Shown here: positions 1 to 5,501 of the stretch, one piece after another
How the letters are laid out: every line of letters starts with the position of its first letter
Numbering within the stretch: position 1 is the stretch's first letter
Source: Zymomonas sp.
GTDB taxonomy: Bacteria; Pseudomonadota; Alphaproteobacteria; Sphingomonadales; Sphingomonadaceae
NCBI RefSeq assembly: GCF_020216885.1
Contig: NZ_JAIWON010000026.1
Coordinates: forward strand, 1 to 10,000
DNA: 10,000 nt
Direction of reading: 5' to 3'
Program-made: the position numbers and the translations under genes
The notes under the pieces: generated by a model
Told to the model about the DNA's origin: nothing
What the model saw: only the letters and a program-made list of their open reading frames with translations
The model's database searches: none

Positions 1-1
1 C

Positions 2-181
2 TTCTGGTATCAGCAAGCGGCTAATCAGGGGCTCGTTGAGGCTGAATTCAATTTGGGCATTGCCTATTTGAAAGGCCAAGGGGTTCAGAAAGATAAGGAT
101 AAGGCGACTTTCTGGCTCGGAAAAGCGGCTGATAAAGGCGACAGCCATGCCCAAGATGTGTTGGAAATGATGAATAAATAG
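2..181 (+). CDS. Sel1-like repeat protein, 3' end only
   Basis: The open frame runs in from the left edge and ends at TAG, giving the last 59 residues of a protein. They contain the end of one Sel1-like repeat (FWYQQAANQG), one full repeat with the pattern AEFNLGIAYLKGQGVQKD..KATFWLGKAADKG, and a short capping segment ending in MMNK. SLR repeats are about 36-residue helix-turn-helix units of the TPR-like superfamily and usually act in protein-protein binding. The tail resembles those of the paralogues that follow (WIGKAADQGD.EAQKLL at 362-970), so this is the first visible member of a tandem family. The N-terminus, total length and export signal lie outside the window. A strong hairpin terminator follows 25 bases after the stop. 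Confidence 0.9.
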   Translation, partial: FWYQQAANQGLVEAEFNLGIAYLKGQGVQKDKDKATFWLGKAADKGDSHAQDVLEMMNK

Positions 182-206
182 ATTTTAGAGTCTTTTTGAA
201 TTGAAT

Positions 207-240
207 AACGGGTATGGGCGATGAGCTTATGCCCGTTTTT
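207..240 (+). terminator. Rho-independent terminator after the first Sel1 gene
   Basis: A 13-bp stem pairs 207-219 (AACGGGTATGGGC) with 225-237 (GCTTATGCCCGTT) around the 5-base loop GATGA. It has three G-U pairs and no mismatches, and the T run ends at 240. It should separate the upstream Sel1 gene from the one at 362. Confidence 0.85.
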
Positions 241-249
241 GTTGGTTAG

Positions 250-321
250 GCTTGCTTCTGGCAGGGCGTTGAAGAAGATATCGCGCTTAACAAATTGAAA
301 AATAAAGGAATATTGCCGTAG
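250..321 (+). pseudogene. Possible decayed Sel1 repeat tail
   Basis: Between the terminator at 207-240 and the gene at 362, the frame ending in TAG at 319-321 reads ACFWQGVEEDIALNKLKNKG plus three residues. The piece QGVEED.A..KLKNKG resembles the middle of a Sel1 repeat (GQGVPxD.xKAxxWLxKAAxxG). There is no start codon, and a stop lies directly upstream at 247. It could be the last trace of another family member, but the similarity is short and may be chance. Confidence 0.25.
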
Positions 322-361
322 CTTATTTTATACATATCTTTTTATAAATTATACGGCGATT

Positions 362-970
362 ATGAAGAAAAGAATTATTCTGTTAGGGTTACTTTTGTCT
401 GTTGGCGGCCAGATTGTCTATTCACAGATGCGTAAAACGCCGTCTATTTTTTCCAAGAAGACACTGCACGAATTAAAACAGGCTGCCGATCAGGGGGATG
501 CTGAGGCAGAGGCGGCCTTGGGAGAGGCCTTTGATTTTGGAACAATAACGCCGCAGGATTATAAACAGGCCTTTTTCTGGTATCAGAAGGCGGCCGATCA
601 AGATGTCGCCGAGGCTCAATATAATCTAGGTGGGCTTTATTATAAAGGCGCAGGAAGACCTAAAGATGGGGAGAAAGCTGTCTATTGGTACCGAAAGGCG
701 GCGGATCAAGGCTATATAGACGCGCAACGGAATTTGGCTCTTTTATATGCTAAAGGAGAGCTGGTGCCGCAGAGCGATGAGCAGGCCGTTTACTGGTATC
801 AAAAAGCCGCCGATCAAGGCAATGCTGAGGCTCAAAGAGCTTTGGGGGCGGCTTATGCTTTGGGAAAAGGTATGCCAAGAAATAAAGAAAAAGCGCTTTT
901 CTGGATTGGAAAAGCGGCTGATCAAGGAGATATGGAAGCACAAAAATTACTGACAATGTTGGTACGATAA
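362..970 (+). CDS. Exported Sel1-like repeat protein (paralogue 1)
   Basis: This is a 202-residue protein. Residues 1-21 form a standard Sec signal peptide: basic MKKR, a hydrophobic core (IILLGLLLSVGG), then a likely cleavage near VYS/QM. The mature protein would be periplasmic. From about residue 46 there are four consecutive 36-residue Sel1-like repeats (about 46-81, 82-117, 118-153, 154-189) and a capping part-repeat. Each shows the pattern AEAQxxLGxxYxxG..xP.d.ekAxxWYxKAADQG; the AADQG box occurs in all of them. Such proteins usually act as binding scaffolds and no catalytic residues are expected. The ATG has only a poor Shine-Dalgarno match, but it is the only start that gives the full signal peptide. 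Upstream lie a terminator and no clear promoter, and 106 bp follow before the next paralogue. The specific partner or role cannot be told from sequence. Confidence 0.85.
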   Translation: MKKRIILLGLLLSVGGQIVYSQMRKTPSIFSKKTLHELKQAADQGDAEAEAALGEAFDFGTITPQDYKQAFFWYQKAADQDVAEAQYNLGGLYYKGAGRPKDGEKAVYWYRKAADQGYIDAQRNLALLYAKGELVPQSDEQAVYWYQKAADQGNAEAQRALGAAYALGKGMPRNKEKALFWIGKAADQGDMEAQKLLTMLVR

Positions 971-1076
971 TCCGACAAGGATTCTGTTGATTCCAATAGT
1001 CATACTGTTTTGAGAATAAGGCGTTTTTAAATGAGGAATAGGGGAAGGTTTTTGCCTTCTTTTATCGTGGGGTTTG

Positions 1077-1778
1077 ATGTTTTTTGTTCCTTTGGTGGTT
1101 TTGTCTTTGTCTGTTTCACCTTTAACGATGCAAGCGGATAAGGAACGCTATGACCGTGAGATGATCTCTTCGTTGGAAGGGCGGGCTAAGGCCGGTAATA
1201 GTTTGGCTGAAGAGGTTCTGGGTGAGGCTTATGCCCATGGCAGAGGGCGGCCACAGGATGATGAAAAGGCTGTTTACTGGTATCAGAAGGCAGCCGATAA
1301 AGGCATGAAGGAATCCCAGTATAATTTGGGAAATGCTTATCTTTATGGGCAGGGTGTCGGGATAGATTATGAAAAAGCGGCTTTTTGGTATCGGAAAGCA
1401 GCTGATCAGAATTTTAGGCAGGCGCAATATAATCTAGGGCTTTTATACGAAAAAGGCCAAGGTCTACCAAAAAGTGATGAGCAAGCGGCCTTTTGGTGGC
1501 AGAAAGCGGCTGAACAAGGTGAGGCTAAGGCTCAATTTAATCTCGGTGTTTTTTATCATAATGGACGGGCTGTGCCAAAAAATAACGTGCGGGCTATCTT
1601 CTGGATGGAGCAGGCCGCGCAGCAGGGCTTGATTGATGCCCAAATATTATTAGCTATGGCTTATGCCAGTGGTCAGGGTGCGCCGAAAGATAAGAATAAG
1701 GCTATCTATTGGTATCAGAAGGCGGCTGATCAGGGAAATGGTGCAGCAAAGGCACGGCTTCAACAGTCTCGATATTAG
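1077..1778 (+). CDS. Sel1-like repeat protein (paralogue 2), start uncertain
   Basis: From ATG 1077 this is a 233-residue protein; a TTG at 1074 could add one residue. It has five 36-residue Sel1-like repeats (about 41-76, 77-112, 113-148, 149-184, 185-220), a part-repeat, and the tail RLQQSRY. Typical segments are AVYWYQKAADKG, AAFWYRKAADQN and AIYWYQKAADQG. The N-terminus MFFVPLVVLSLSVSPLTMQA is hydrophobic but has no basic n-region, which is unusual for a Sec signal. Immediately upstream, ATG 1031 in a different frame encodes MRNRGRFLPSFIV, a good basic n-region. Removing one base from the GGGG run at 1069-1072 would join the two. The gene may therefore carry a frameshift or use a different start. 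An envelope location is likely; the function is unknown. The 3' end shares a 27-base near-identity with the relic at 2841-2867. Confidence 0.82.
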   Translation: MFFVPLVVLSLSVSPLTMQADKERYDREMISSLEGRAKAGNSLAEEVLGEAYAHGRGRPQDDEKAVYWYQKAADKGMKESQYNLGNAYLYGQGVGIDYEKAAFWYRKAADQNFRQAQYNLGLLYEKGQGLPKSDEQAAFWWQKAAEQGEAKAQFNLGVFYHNGRAVPKNNVRAIFWMEQAAQQGLIDAQILLAMAYASGQGAPKDKNKAIYWYQKAADQGNGAAKARLQQSRY

Positions 1779-1850
1779 TTTTGTTAGGCTGTCTTTGCGA
1801 GATAAATTATACAAAGAGATTTGTTTATATTTTTTAATAAAATTGAATAG

Positions 1851-1856
1851 TATAAT
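1851..1856 (+). promoter_or_regulatory. Candidate -10 element for the Sel1 gene at 1890
   Basis: A perfect TATAAT lies 33 bases before ATG 1890, which would give a leader of about 25-30 bases. No good -35 box lies at the usual 16-18 base spacing (1828-1833 is TATTTT). The surroundings are very AT-rich, so a chance match is quite possible. Confidence 0.3.
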
Positions 1857-1889
1857 GTTAATTGTTTTTAAATAAAATTATTATTGTAT

Positions 1890-2651
1890 ATGCTGTATAA
1901 TAGATGGATATTAAGTATCTTTAAAAAATATGCGGTTTTTATGGTAATTATTATTTCTTTCGCTGTAATGTTTTTATTGTCACTACTGTTCGGACAGAAG
2001 AAACAACAAAAGCCAGATATATTTAAAAATCATTCTGTTTTGGAAGTGCAGAAAAATGCGGAATTAGGTGATCCTGAAGCACAATATAATTTAGGGCTTG
2101 CTCATTATACTGGTTCTGAAGTTCCGCAGGATTATAAAAAAGCCCTGTCTTTTTGGGAGCAATCTGCCAATCAGAATAATGCAGATGCTCAATTTATTTT
2201 GGGAGCAGCTTATCAAAGTGGCGAGTGTGTGCCACAAAATTATGAAAAAGCTGCTTTTTGGCTCAAGAAAGCCGCAGAGCAAGGTCATGCTATGGCACAA
2301 TGTAATCTGGGCGTTTTTTATAACAATGGTGCTGGTGTACCGCAAAGTGATGAGAAATCAGCCTTTTGGTATTTAAAAGCAGCTGAGCAAGGTGAGCCGA
2401 GATCTCAGTTTAATTTTGGTGTTGCTTGCTTTAACGGAGCTGGGGTGCCGCAGGATTATGAGAAAGCAGTTTATTGGTACCAGAAGGCAGCCAATCAAGG
2501 CAATAATTTTGCCCAATATAATTTAGGTCTTTGCTATGGTAAAGGTTTGGGTGTGCCAGAAAATCGAGAAAAAGCATTATTCTGGATCCAGCAGGCTGCT
2601 AATAACGGTGATGTACAGGCAAAAAATGCCCTTCGCCAAGGAATGGTCTAA
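1890..2651 (+). CDS. Membrane-anchored Sel1-like repeat protein (paralogue 3)
   Basis: From ATG 1890 this is a 253-residue protein; a TTG at 1884 could add two residues. The N-terminus MLYNRWILSIFKKY is basic and is followed by a long hydrophobic segment at about residues 15-34 (AVFMVIIISFAVMFLLSLLF), then GQKKQQK. No clear signal-peptidase site is visible, so it looks like a signal anchor with the repeats outside the cytoplasm. Five Sel1-like repeats follow (about 61-96, 97-132, 133-168, 169-204, 205-240) plus a part-repeat; KAVYWYQKAANQG and KALFWIQQAANNG are typical. The gene is visibly more AT-rich, especially its first 150 bases, than paralogues 1 and 2. No good Shine-Dalgarno sequence precedes either start, and an internal ATG at residue 18 would also leave a hydrophobic N-terminus. 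It probably binds proteins at the membrane; the role is unknown. Confidence 0.85.
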   Translation: MLYNRWILSIFKKYAVFMVIIISFAVMFLLSLLFGQKKQQKPDIFKNHSVLEVQKNAELGDPEAQYNLGLAHYTGSEVPQDYKKALSFWEQSANQNNADAQFILGAAYQSGECVPQNYEKAAFWLKKAAEQGHAMAQCNLGVFYNNGAGVPQSDEKSAFWYLKAAEQGEPRSQFNFGVACFNGAGVPQDYEKAVYWYQKAANQGNNFAQYNLGLCYGKGLGVPENREKALFWIQQAANNGDVQAKNALRQGMV

Positions 2652-2837
2652 ATAACGGATATTTAAATATTTATATTTCTTGATAGGGTTTTTGATTATT
2701 TTTTAATAGCTATTTTATGCCATCTAAATTTTAGATAAGTATTATCATTTTTGCTGTAAATTAATTTTTCGTTCTTTTTATAATTATGTGATTTTCATAA
2801 TAAAATATTATTAGCAGTTGTTTATCCCGTTCAGGCA
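2652..2837. other. AT-rich spacer without a gene
   Basis: This stretch is strongly AT-rich, has stops in every frame and contains no gene I can support. A perfect TATAAT occurs at 2779-2784 without a matching -35 box at normal spacing (TTGCTG at 2751-2756 is 22 bases away). It may be the degraded body of a former Sel1 gene whose 3' end survives at 2838-2891. Confidence 0.6.
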
Positions 2838-2891
2838 GATGATCAGGGGAATGGTGCAGCAAAGGCAACTTTACAAAAATTATTTAATTAG
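2838..2891 (+). pseudogene. 3' relic of a Sel1-like repeat gene
   Basis: The frame ending in TAG at 2889-2891 reads DDQGNGAAKATLQKLFN, which matches the C-terminus of paralogue 2 (ADQGNGAAKARLQQ..). At DNA level, 2841-2867 and 1728-1754 agree at 26 of 27 positions. No start codon lies in frame and a stop closes the frame at 2781-2783, so nothing useful can be translated. It is best read as the surviving 3' end of a duplicated and then degraded or deleted Sel1 gene. A strong terminator, perhaps that gene's own, sits 32 bases downstream. Confidence 0.75.
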
Positions 2892-2923
2892 TTTTTTCGA
2901 GGTTTGAGGAATTAGAGTGGGCT

Positions 2924-2950
2924 GGGCCGGATGTCGTCCGGCCTTTTTTT
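2924..2950 (+). terminator. Rho-independent terminator closing the Sel1 cluster
   Basis: GGCCGGA (2925-2931) pairs with TCCGGCC (2937-2943) around a 5-base loop. A G-U pair (2924 with 2944) extends the stem, and seven T follow (2944-2950). On the other strand the hairpin is not followed by a T run, so it serves the + strand. It lies just after the relic and may end transcription from the 1890-2651 gene. Confidence 0.85.
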
Positions 2951-3050
2951 GTTGGGATAGGACGAGGGGCGTTTTTCTTTTGCCTTGTTATCGGAATGCG
3001 TTTTCTTCTTTTGCCTTGGAGAAGCGTGTGTTTTCTGGTTGATTAGAATT

Positions 3051-3084
3051 TCGGGGTGGGGCGATATCGCCCGTTAGACCCCGA
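3051..3084 (-). repeat. Nested inverted repeat at the end of the kinase gene
   Basis: A perfect 14-base palindrome, GGGCGATATCGCCC at 3059-3072, is flanked by a second complementary pair, TCGGGGT (3051-3057) and ACCCCGA (3078-3084). Together they can fold into a long, slightly asymmetric hairpin that contains the kinase stop codon (3074-3076 on the - strand). It has no T run on the - strand, so it is not a classical terminator. It could protect the 3' end of the mRNA or be an attenuated terminator. Confidence 0.45.
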
Positions 3085-3904
3085 CGGCCTTTAGAAGATG
3101 GGTGACCAAGGGGCGATAGCCATCCCCGAATAATCTGAGATGAATTAAAGCTGGCCATAATTTATAGATAGGCATTCTTTCTTTATAGCCCGGGGTTAAG
3201 GGGTGGTAGGTTTCATAGGCTTCGTAGAAAGAGCCGCTGGCGCGATCGAAGAGGTTAATCATCGCAATATCGACTTCGGCATCGCCATAATAGCAGCAAG
3301 GGTCAATCAGGCCTGAAATTCGGCCATCATCGACCAAGATATTCCCATCCCATAAATCGCCATGCAGTAAGACCGCAGGGGGAGTCATCGGAAGCCTTTG
3401 CGGTAAATCTTCAATCAGTTCTTCTAGTCTATCAACCAGATCGGCTGAGATATGTTTGAGATGGGGGCGTAGGCGATATTCACCCCAGAAATCTGGCCAG
3501 CTTCTCATCCATTTATTGACCATCGGGATACCGCCGATGCCATAATCTTTTGGCCAGCCGTAAAGCGCGCCTTCGGTGCTGTGAAGTAGTGCAATGACTT
3601 TACCGAGGTCATCCCAAGCATGATGTAGCACGTCCCGATTGCGGAGCCATTCCATTACCAGCAAATTTTCATTGGTCGCGTAAACCATAGGTGCTGGTGC
3701 GCCGCTTTGACTGATCGCGGCGAGCATGGCGGCTTCTATCTCGGGGAAGGGGCTGTTTTTAGCGACAGCATGGCTGCCATCTTCCAGCCACAAGCGCGTG
3801 ACTTGAGAAATATCGCCCCCATGCAACCGTTCTTCCGTGACCAATGGTTTGCCGATTAAAAAGGCGGCTTCATTCGCGACAGAGGCAGAGGATTGGTCAT
3901 TCAT
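3074..3904 (-). CDS. Fructosamine/ribulosamine kinase family protein
   Basis: This is a 276-residue protein, close to the usual length for the fructosamine-3-kinase (FN3K) family. Members phosphorylate ketoamine sugar adducts on protein lysines, which makes them unstable and frees the amine. Seen in order are an N-lobe with a glycine pair (GGDIS, 29-33), the ATP-binding lysine in AVAKN (K49), the hinge-like LLVMEWL (81-87), the family sequence FWGEYRLRPHL (139-149), the catalytic loop HGDLWDGN (181-188, base D183), and the metal-binding IDP followed by CCYYGDAEVDIAM (200-215). All key kinase residues are present. Many bacterial members prefer ribulosamine or erythrulosamine, so the substrate is not certain. 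The ATG is preceded by GAAGGT at a good distance. The gene lies 65 bp downstream of a phosphatase gene on the same strand, and this pairing supports a deglycation role. The product is probably cytoplasmic. Confidence 0.9.
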   Translation of the reverse strand: MNDQSSASVANEAAFLIGKPLVTEERLHGGDISQVTRLWLEDGSHAVAKNSPFPEIEAAMLAAISQSGAPAPMVYATNENLLVMEWLRNRDVLHHAWDDLGKVIALLHSTEGALYGWPKDYGIGGIPMVNKWMRSWPDFWGEYRLRPHLKHISADLVDRLEELIEDLPQRLPMTPPAVLLHGDLWDGNILVDDGRISGLIDPCCYYGDAEVDIAMINLFDRASGSFYEAYETYHPLTPGYKERMPIYKLWPALIHLRLFGDGYRPLVTHLLKAVGV

Positions 3905-3910
3905 GGGATT

Positions 3911-3916
3911 ACCTTC
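3911..3916 (-). promoter_or_regulatory. Ribosome binding site of the kinase gene
   Basis: On the - strand GAAGGT is centred about 8-9 bases before the ATG at 3904-3902. This supports that start. Confidence 0.6.
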
Positions 3917-3969
3917 GCAACAGCGATTCTTGAGATATCAAATAGTTAGGTCTTTTTTTTACCTTTAGA

Positions 3970-4449
3970 TCAAGCCTTATTCTGGTTTTCGATGTAATCA
4001 AGCAGGGCTTTTGCGCCGGTTGAAACATCTTGCCATGTTTTTTCAAAGTCATCTGCCCCGCCATGATAGGGGTCTGCTACTGATTTGCCTTCTTTCCCCG
4101 CGACGTAATCCAACAGAAGGTTGAGTTTGGCTTTGCCGTCTTTAGGTTGCAATCTTTTGAGATTGCTGAGGTTTTTACCGTCCATCGCGATGATGTAATC
4201 GAAGAGATGGAAATCCTGTTTCGAGACCTGTCGCGCTCTTAAATCGCTGATATCGAGGCCGTGATTGCGCGCGGCGGCTTGGGCGCGTTTATCCGGTGCG
4301 CGGCCAATATGCCAATCGCCCGTTCCAGCGGAATCCGTTTTAACCTTGAAGCCGTTTTGTTGGGCGAGATCACGAAAAGCCCCTTCTGCCAAGGGGGAAC
4401 GGCAAATATTGCCGAGGCAGACAAAAAGCACGGTCGGGGTCGAGGTCAT
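3970..4449 (-). CDS. Low-molecular-weight protein tyrosine phosphatase family
   Basis: From ATG 4449 this is 159 residues, the usual size of this family. The P-loop CLGNICRS lies at residues 11-18, matching CX5R-S with nucleophile C11 and R17. The general acid is D126 in ADPYHG, the second hallmark. AGTGDWHIG (41-49) is also typical. The enzyme hydrolyses phosphotyrosine or small phosphate esters through a cysteinyl-phosphate. The frame stays open to an ATG at 4515 that would add 22 residues (MNPFNPF...), but the family begins just before the P-loop and AGGAG (4461-4465) precedes the shorter start, so I chose 4449. The kinase gene follows 65 bp downstream. Some family members dephosphorylate ribulosamine 5-phosphates on proteins, which would make the substrate of the neighbouring kinase. 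A role in ordinary tyrosine dephosphorylation or arsenate chemistry is less supported by this context. Confidence 0.9.
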   Translation of the reverse strand: MTSTPTVLFVCLGNICRSPLAEGAFRDLAQQNGFKVKTDSAGTGDWHIGRAPDKRAQAAARNHGLDISDLRARQVSKQDFHLFDYIIAMDGKNLSNLKRLQPKDGKAKLNLLLDYVAGKEGKSVADPYHGGADDFEKTWQDVSTGAKALLDYIENQNKA

Positions 4450-4460
4450 CGGGTTTGGGA

Positions 4461-4465
4461 CTCCT
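4461..4465 (-). promoter_or_regulatory. Ribosome binding site favouring the short phosphatase start
   Basis: AGGAG on the - strand stands 11 bases before ATG 4449. The longer candidate start at 4515 has only a weak match (GATGG) directly before it. This is the main sequence evidence for the shorter protein. Confidence 0.5.
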
Positions 4466-4776
4466 ACAAAAAAAGGCTTTGTTTCGGATCGGATAAAAGG
4501 ATTAAACGGATTCATCCATCATTATGTTTAATTTTAGATTTTTTATCCCTGAATAGCGAGGGTTATACATCACTGTTTTTTGTGGAAAAGGCGCAAGATA
4601 ATGGCTGGTTTTGAACGTGGTTTGGTGTGACGCTTCGGAATATTGGGCTTTTGTCTCGTTCTTTATCGTATTTTTTGGGTTTTTACCGGAAAATGCTCTG
4701 ATGCTATATCGGTTTTGTGCTTTTTTTCGGCTTTTCGGTTTTTGTGCCGAAATATCGGGAAAATCTGTTGGAAATC

Positions 4777-4780
4777 AGGA
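4777..4780 (+). promoter_or_regulatory. Ribosome binding site pointing to a GTG start
   Basis: AGGA followed by five A precedes GTG 4786 at a good distance. The later in-frame ATG 4804 has no purine-rich sequence at usable spacing. The element therefore favours GTG 4786 as the start of the YggS family gene. Confidence 0.5.
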
Positions 4781-4785
4781 AAAAA

Positions 4786-5484
4786 GTGATAGCGTCTTCT
4801 GCCATGACTAACGCGACTTCTCAAAATGAAAATCTTTCGCCTCTGGCTATTGTGCGGGCGAAAATCGAAAAAGCGGCAAAAACGGCTGGTCGGAATCCTG
4901 ACGATATCGAGTTGATTGCGATTTCTAAATTGCATCCGGCGGAAGCGGCTTTGCCCTTGATTGCCGAAGGTCAACGCGTTTTCGGTGAAAACCGCGTTCA
5001 GGAAGCCTTGGGAAAATGGCCGCCTTTGATCAAGGCGCATCCCGATATCCGCTTGCATTGTGTCGGCCAGCTTCAATCGAACAAGGCCAAGAGTGCAGTC
5101 GAATTATTCGATGCGATCCATTCGGTGGATCGGCCTTCTTTGATTGAGGCTTTGGGGCGGGCGATGGAAAGCGCCGAGAAAAAGCCGGAATGCTTTATTC
5201 AGGTCAATATTGGCGAAGAAGACCAGAAGGGGGGCTGTGATATTGCCGATACCAAGGCGATTTTACAGCAATGCCGTGATGCCGGATTGCCGGTTGTTGG
5301 GCTGATGTCGGTGCCGCCTTTGGAGGTTGATCCCGCCCCTTATTTCGCCCTGACCGTGAAAATGGCGCATGATTTGGGTTTACCTGCGGTATCGATTGGT
5401 ATGTCGGCTGATTATGAGTTGGCGATTACCCTTGGGGCTACCCATATCCGTGTGGGCACCGCCTTATTCGGTCATCGGGAATAG
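4786..5484 (+). CDS. YggS/PLPBP family pyridoxal phosphate homeostasis protein
   Basis: From GTG 4786 this is 232 residues (226 from ATG 4804), the normal size. The family binds PLP in a single alanine-racemase-like barrel and buffers PLP supply without a known enzymatic reaction. The PLP lysine is K48 in AISKLHP. Other hallmarks follow: FGENRVQE (66-73), HCVGQLQSNK (91-100), the phosphate-binding SIGMSADYE (203-211), and IRVGTALFG near the end with R222. Nothing essential is missing. I chose GTG 4786 because AGGA precedes it at good spacing; ATG 4804 remains possible. The frame also extends to GTG 4717, which would add an unlikely hydrophobic leader. The stop TAG overlaps by one base a GTG of the following ATPase gene, so the two are very probably co-transcribed. 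The protein is cytoplasmic. Confidence 0.92.
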   Translation: MIASSAMTNATSQNENLSPLAIVRAKIEKAAKTAGRNPDDIELIAISKLHPAEAALPLIAEGQRVFGENRVQEALGKWPPLIKAHPDIRLHCVGQLQSNKAKSAVELFDAIHSVDRPSLIEALGRAMESAEKKPECFIQVNIGEEDQKGGCDIADTKAILQQCRDAGLPVVGLMSVPPLEVDPAPYFALTVKMAHDLGLPAVSIGMSADYELAITLGATHIRVGTALFGHRE

Positions 5485-5488
5485 TGTT

Positions 5489-5494
5489 GAAAGG
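5489..5494 (+). promoter_or_regulatory. Ribosome binding site of the ABC ATPase gene
   Basis: GAAAGG ends 7 bases before ATG 5502, and a G5 run sits between them. This favours ATG 5502 over the GTG at 5484, which overlaps the upstream stop codon. Confidence 0.5.
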
Positions 5495-5501
5495 CGGGGG
5501 A

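Larger units (their letters stand above)
4450..4785. other. Divergent intergenic region
   Basis: About 336 bases separate the - strand phosphatase and the + strand YggS gene. The promoters of both units should be here, but I see no convincing pair of boxes. GATAAT at 4597-4602 is a possible + strand -10 element without a good -35. A small hairpin, TTCGGC (4726-4731) with GCCGAA (4746-4751), lies in the likely YggS leader. No gene of its own is supported; open frames across it are extensions or chance. Confidence 0.5.

Noticed and set aside
1044..1063. Small hairpin GAAGG/CCTTC followed by TTTT, a possible terminator for the 362-970 gene
   Set aside because: The stem is only 5-6 bp with short T support, and it lies within the possible 5' coding part of the next Sel1 gene. 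The evidence is too weak for a feature.
1..2950. TPR protein array or secretion-system effector cluster
   Set aside because: The 36-residue spacing and the LGxxYxxG and KAAxQG boxes are Sel1-like rather than classical 34-residue TPR. No secretion genes lie nearby.
4261..4614. 117-codon + strand frame opposite the phosphatase gene
   Set aside because: It is antisense to the conserved P-loop region of a well-supported gene; the openness follows from that gene's codon pattern.
4717..4785. Long N-terminal extension of the YggS protein from GTG 4717
   Set aside because: The added part is hydrophobic, unlike the family, and has no ribosome binding site. GTG 4786 or ATG 4804 fit better.
4611..4811. 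Open frame of 66 codons in the divergent intergenic region
   Set aside because: It overlaps the YggS gene in another frame, is rich in F and C, has no ribosome binding site and resembles no family I know.
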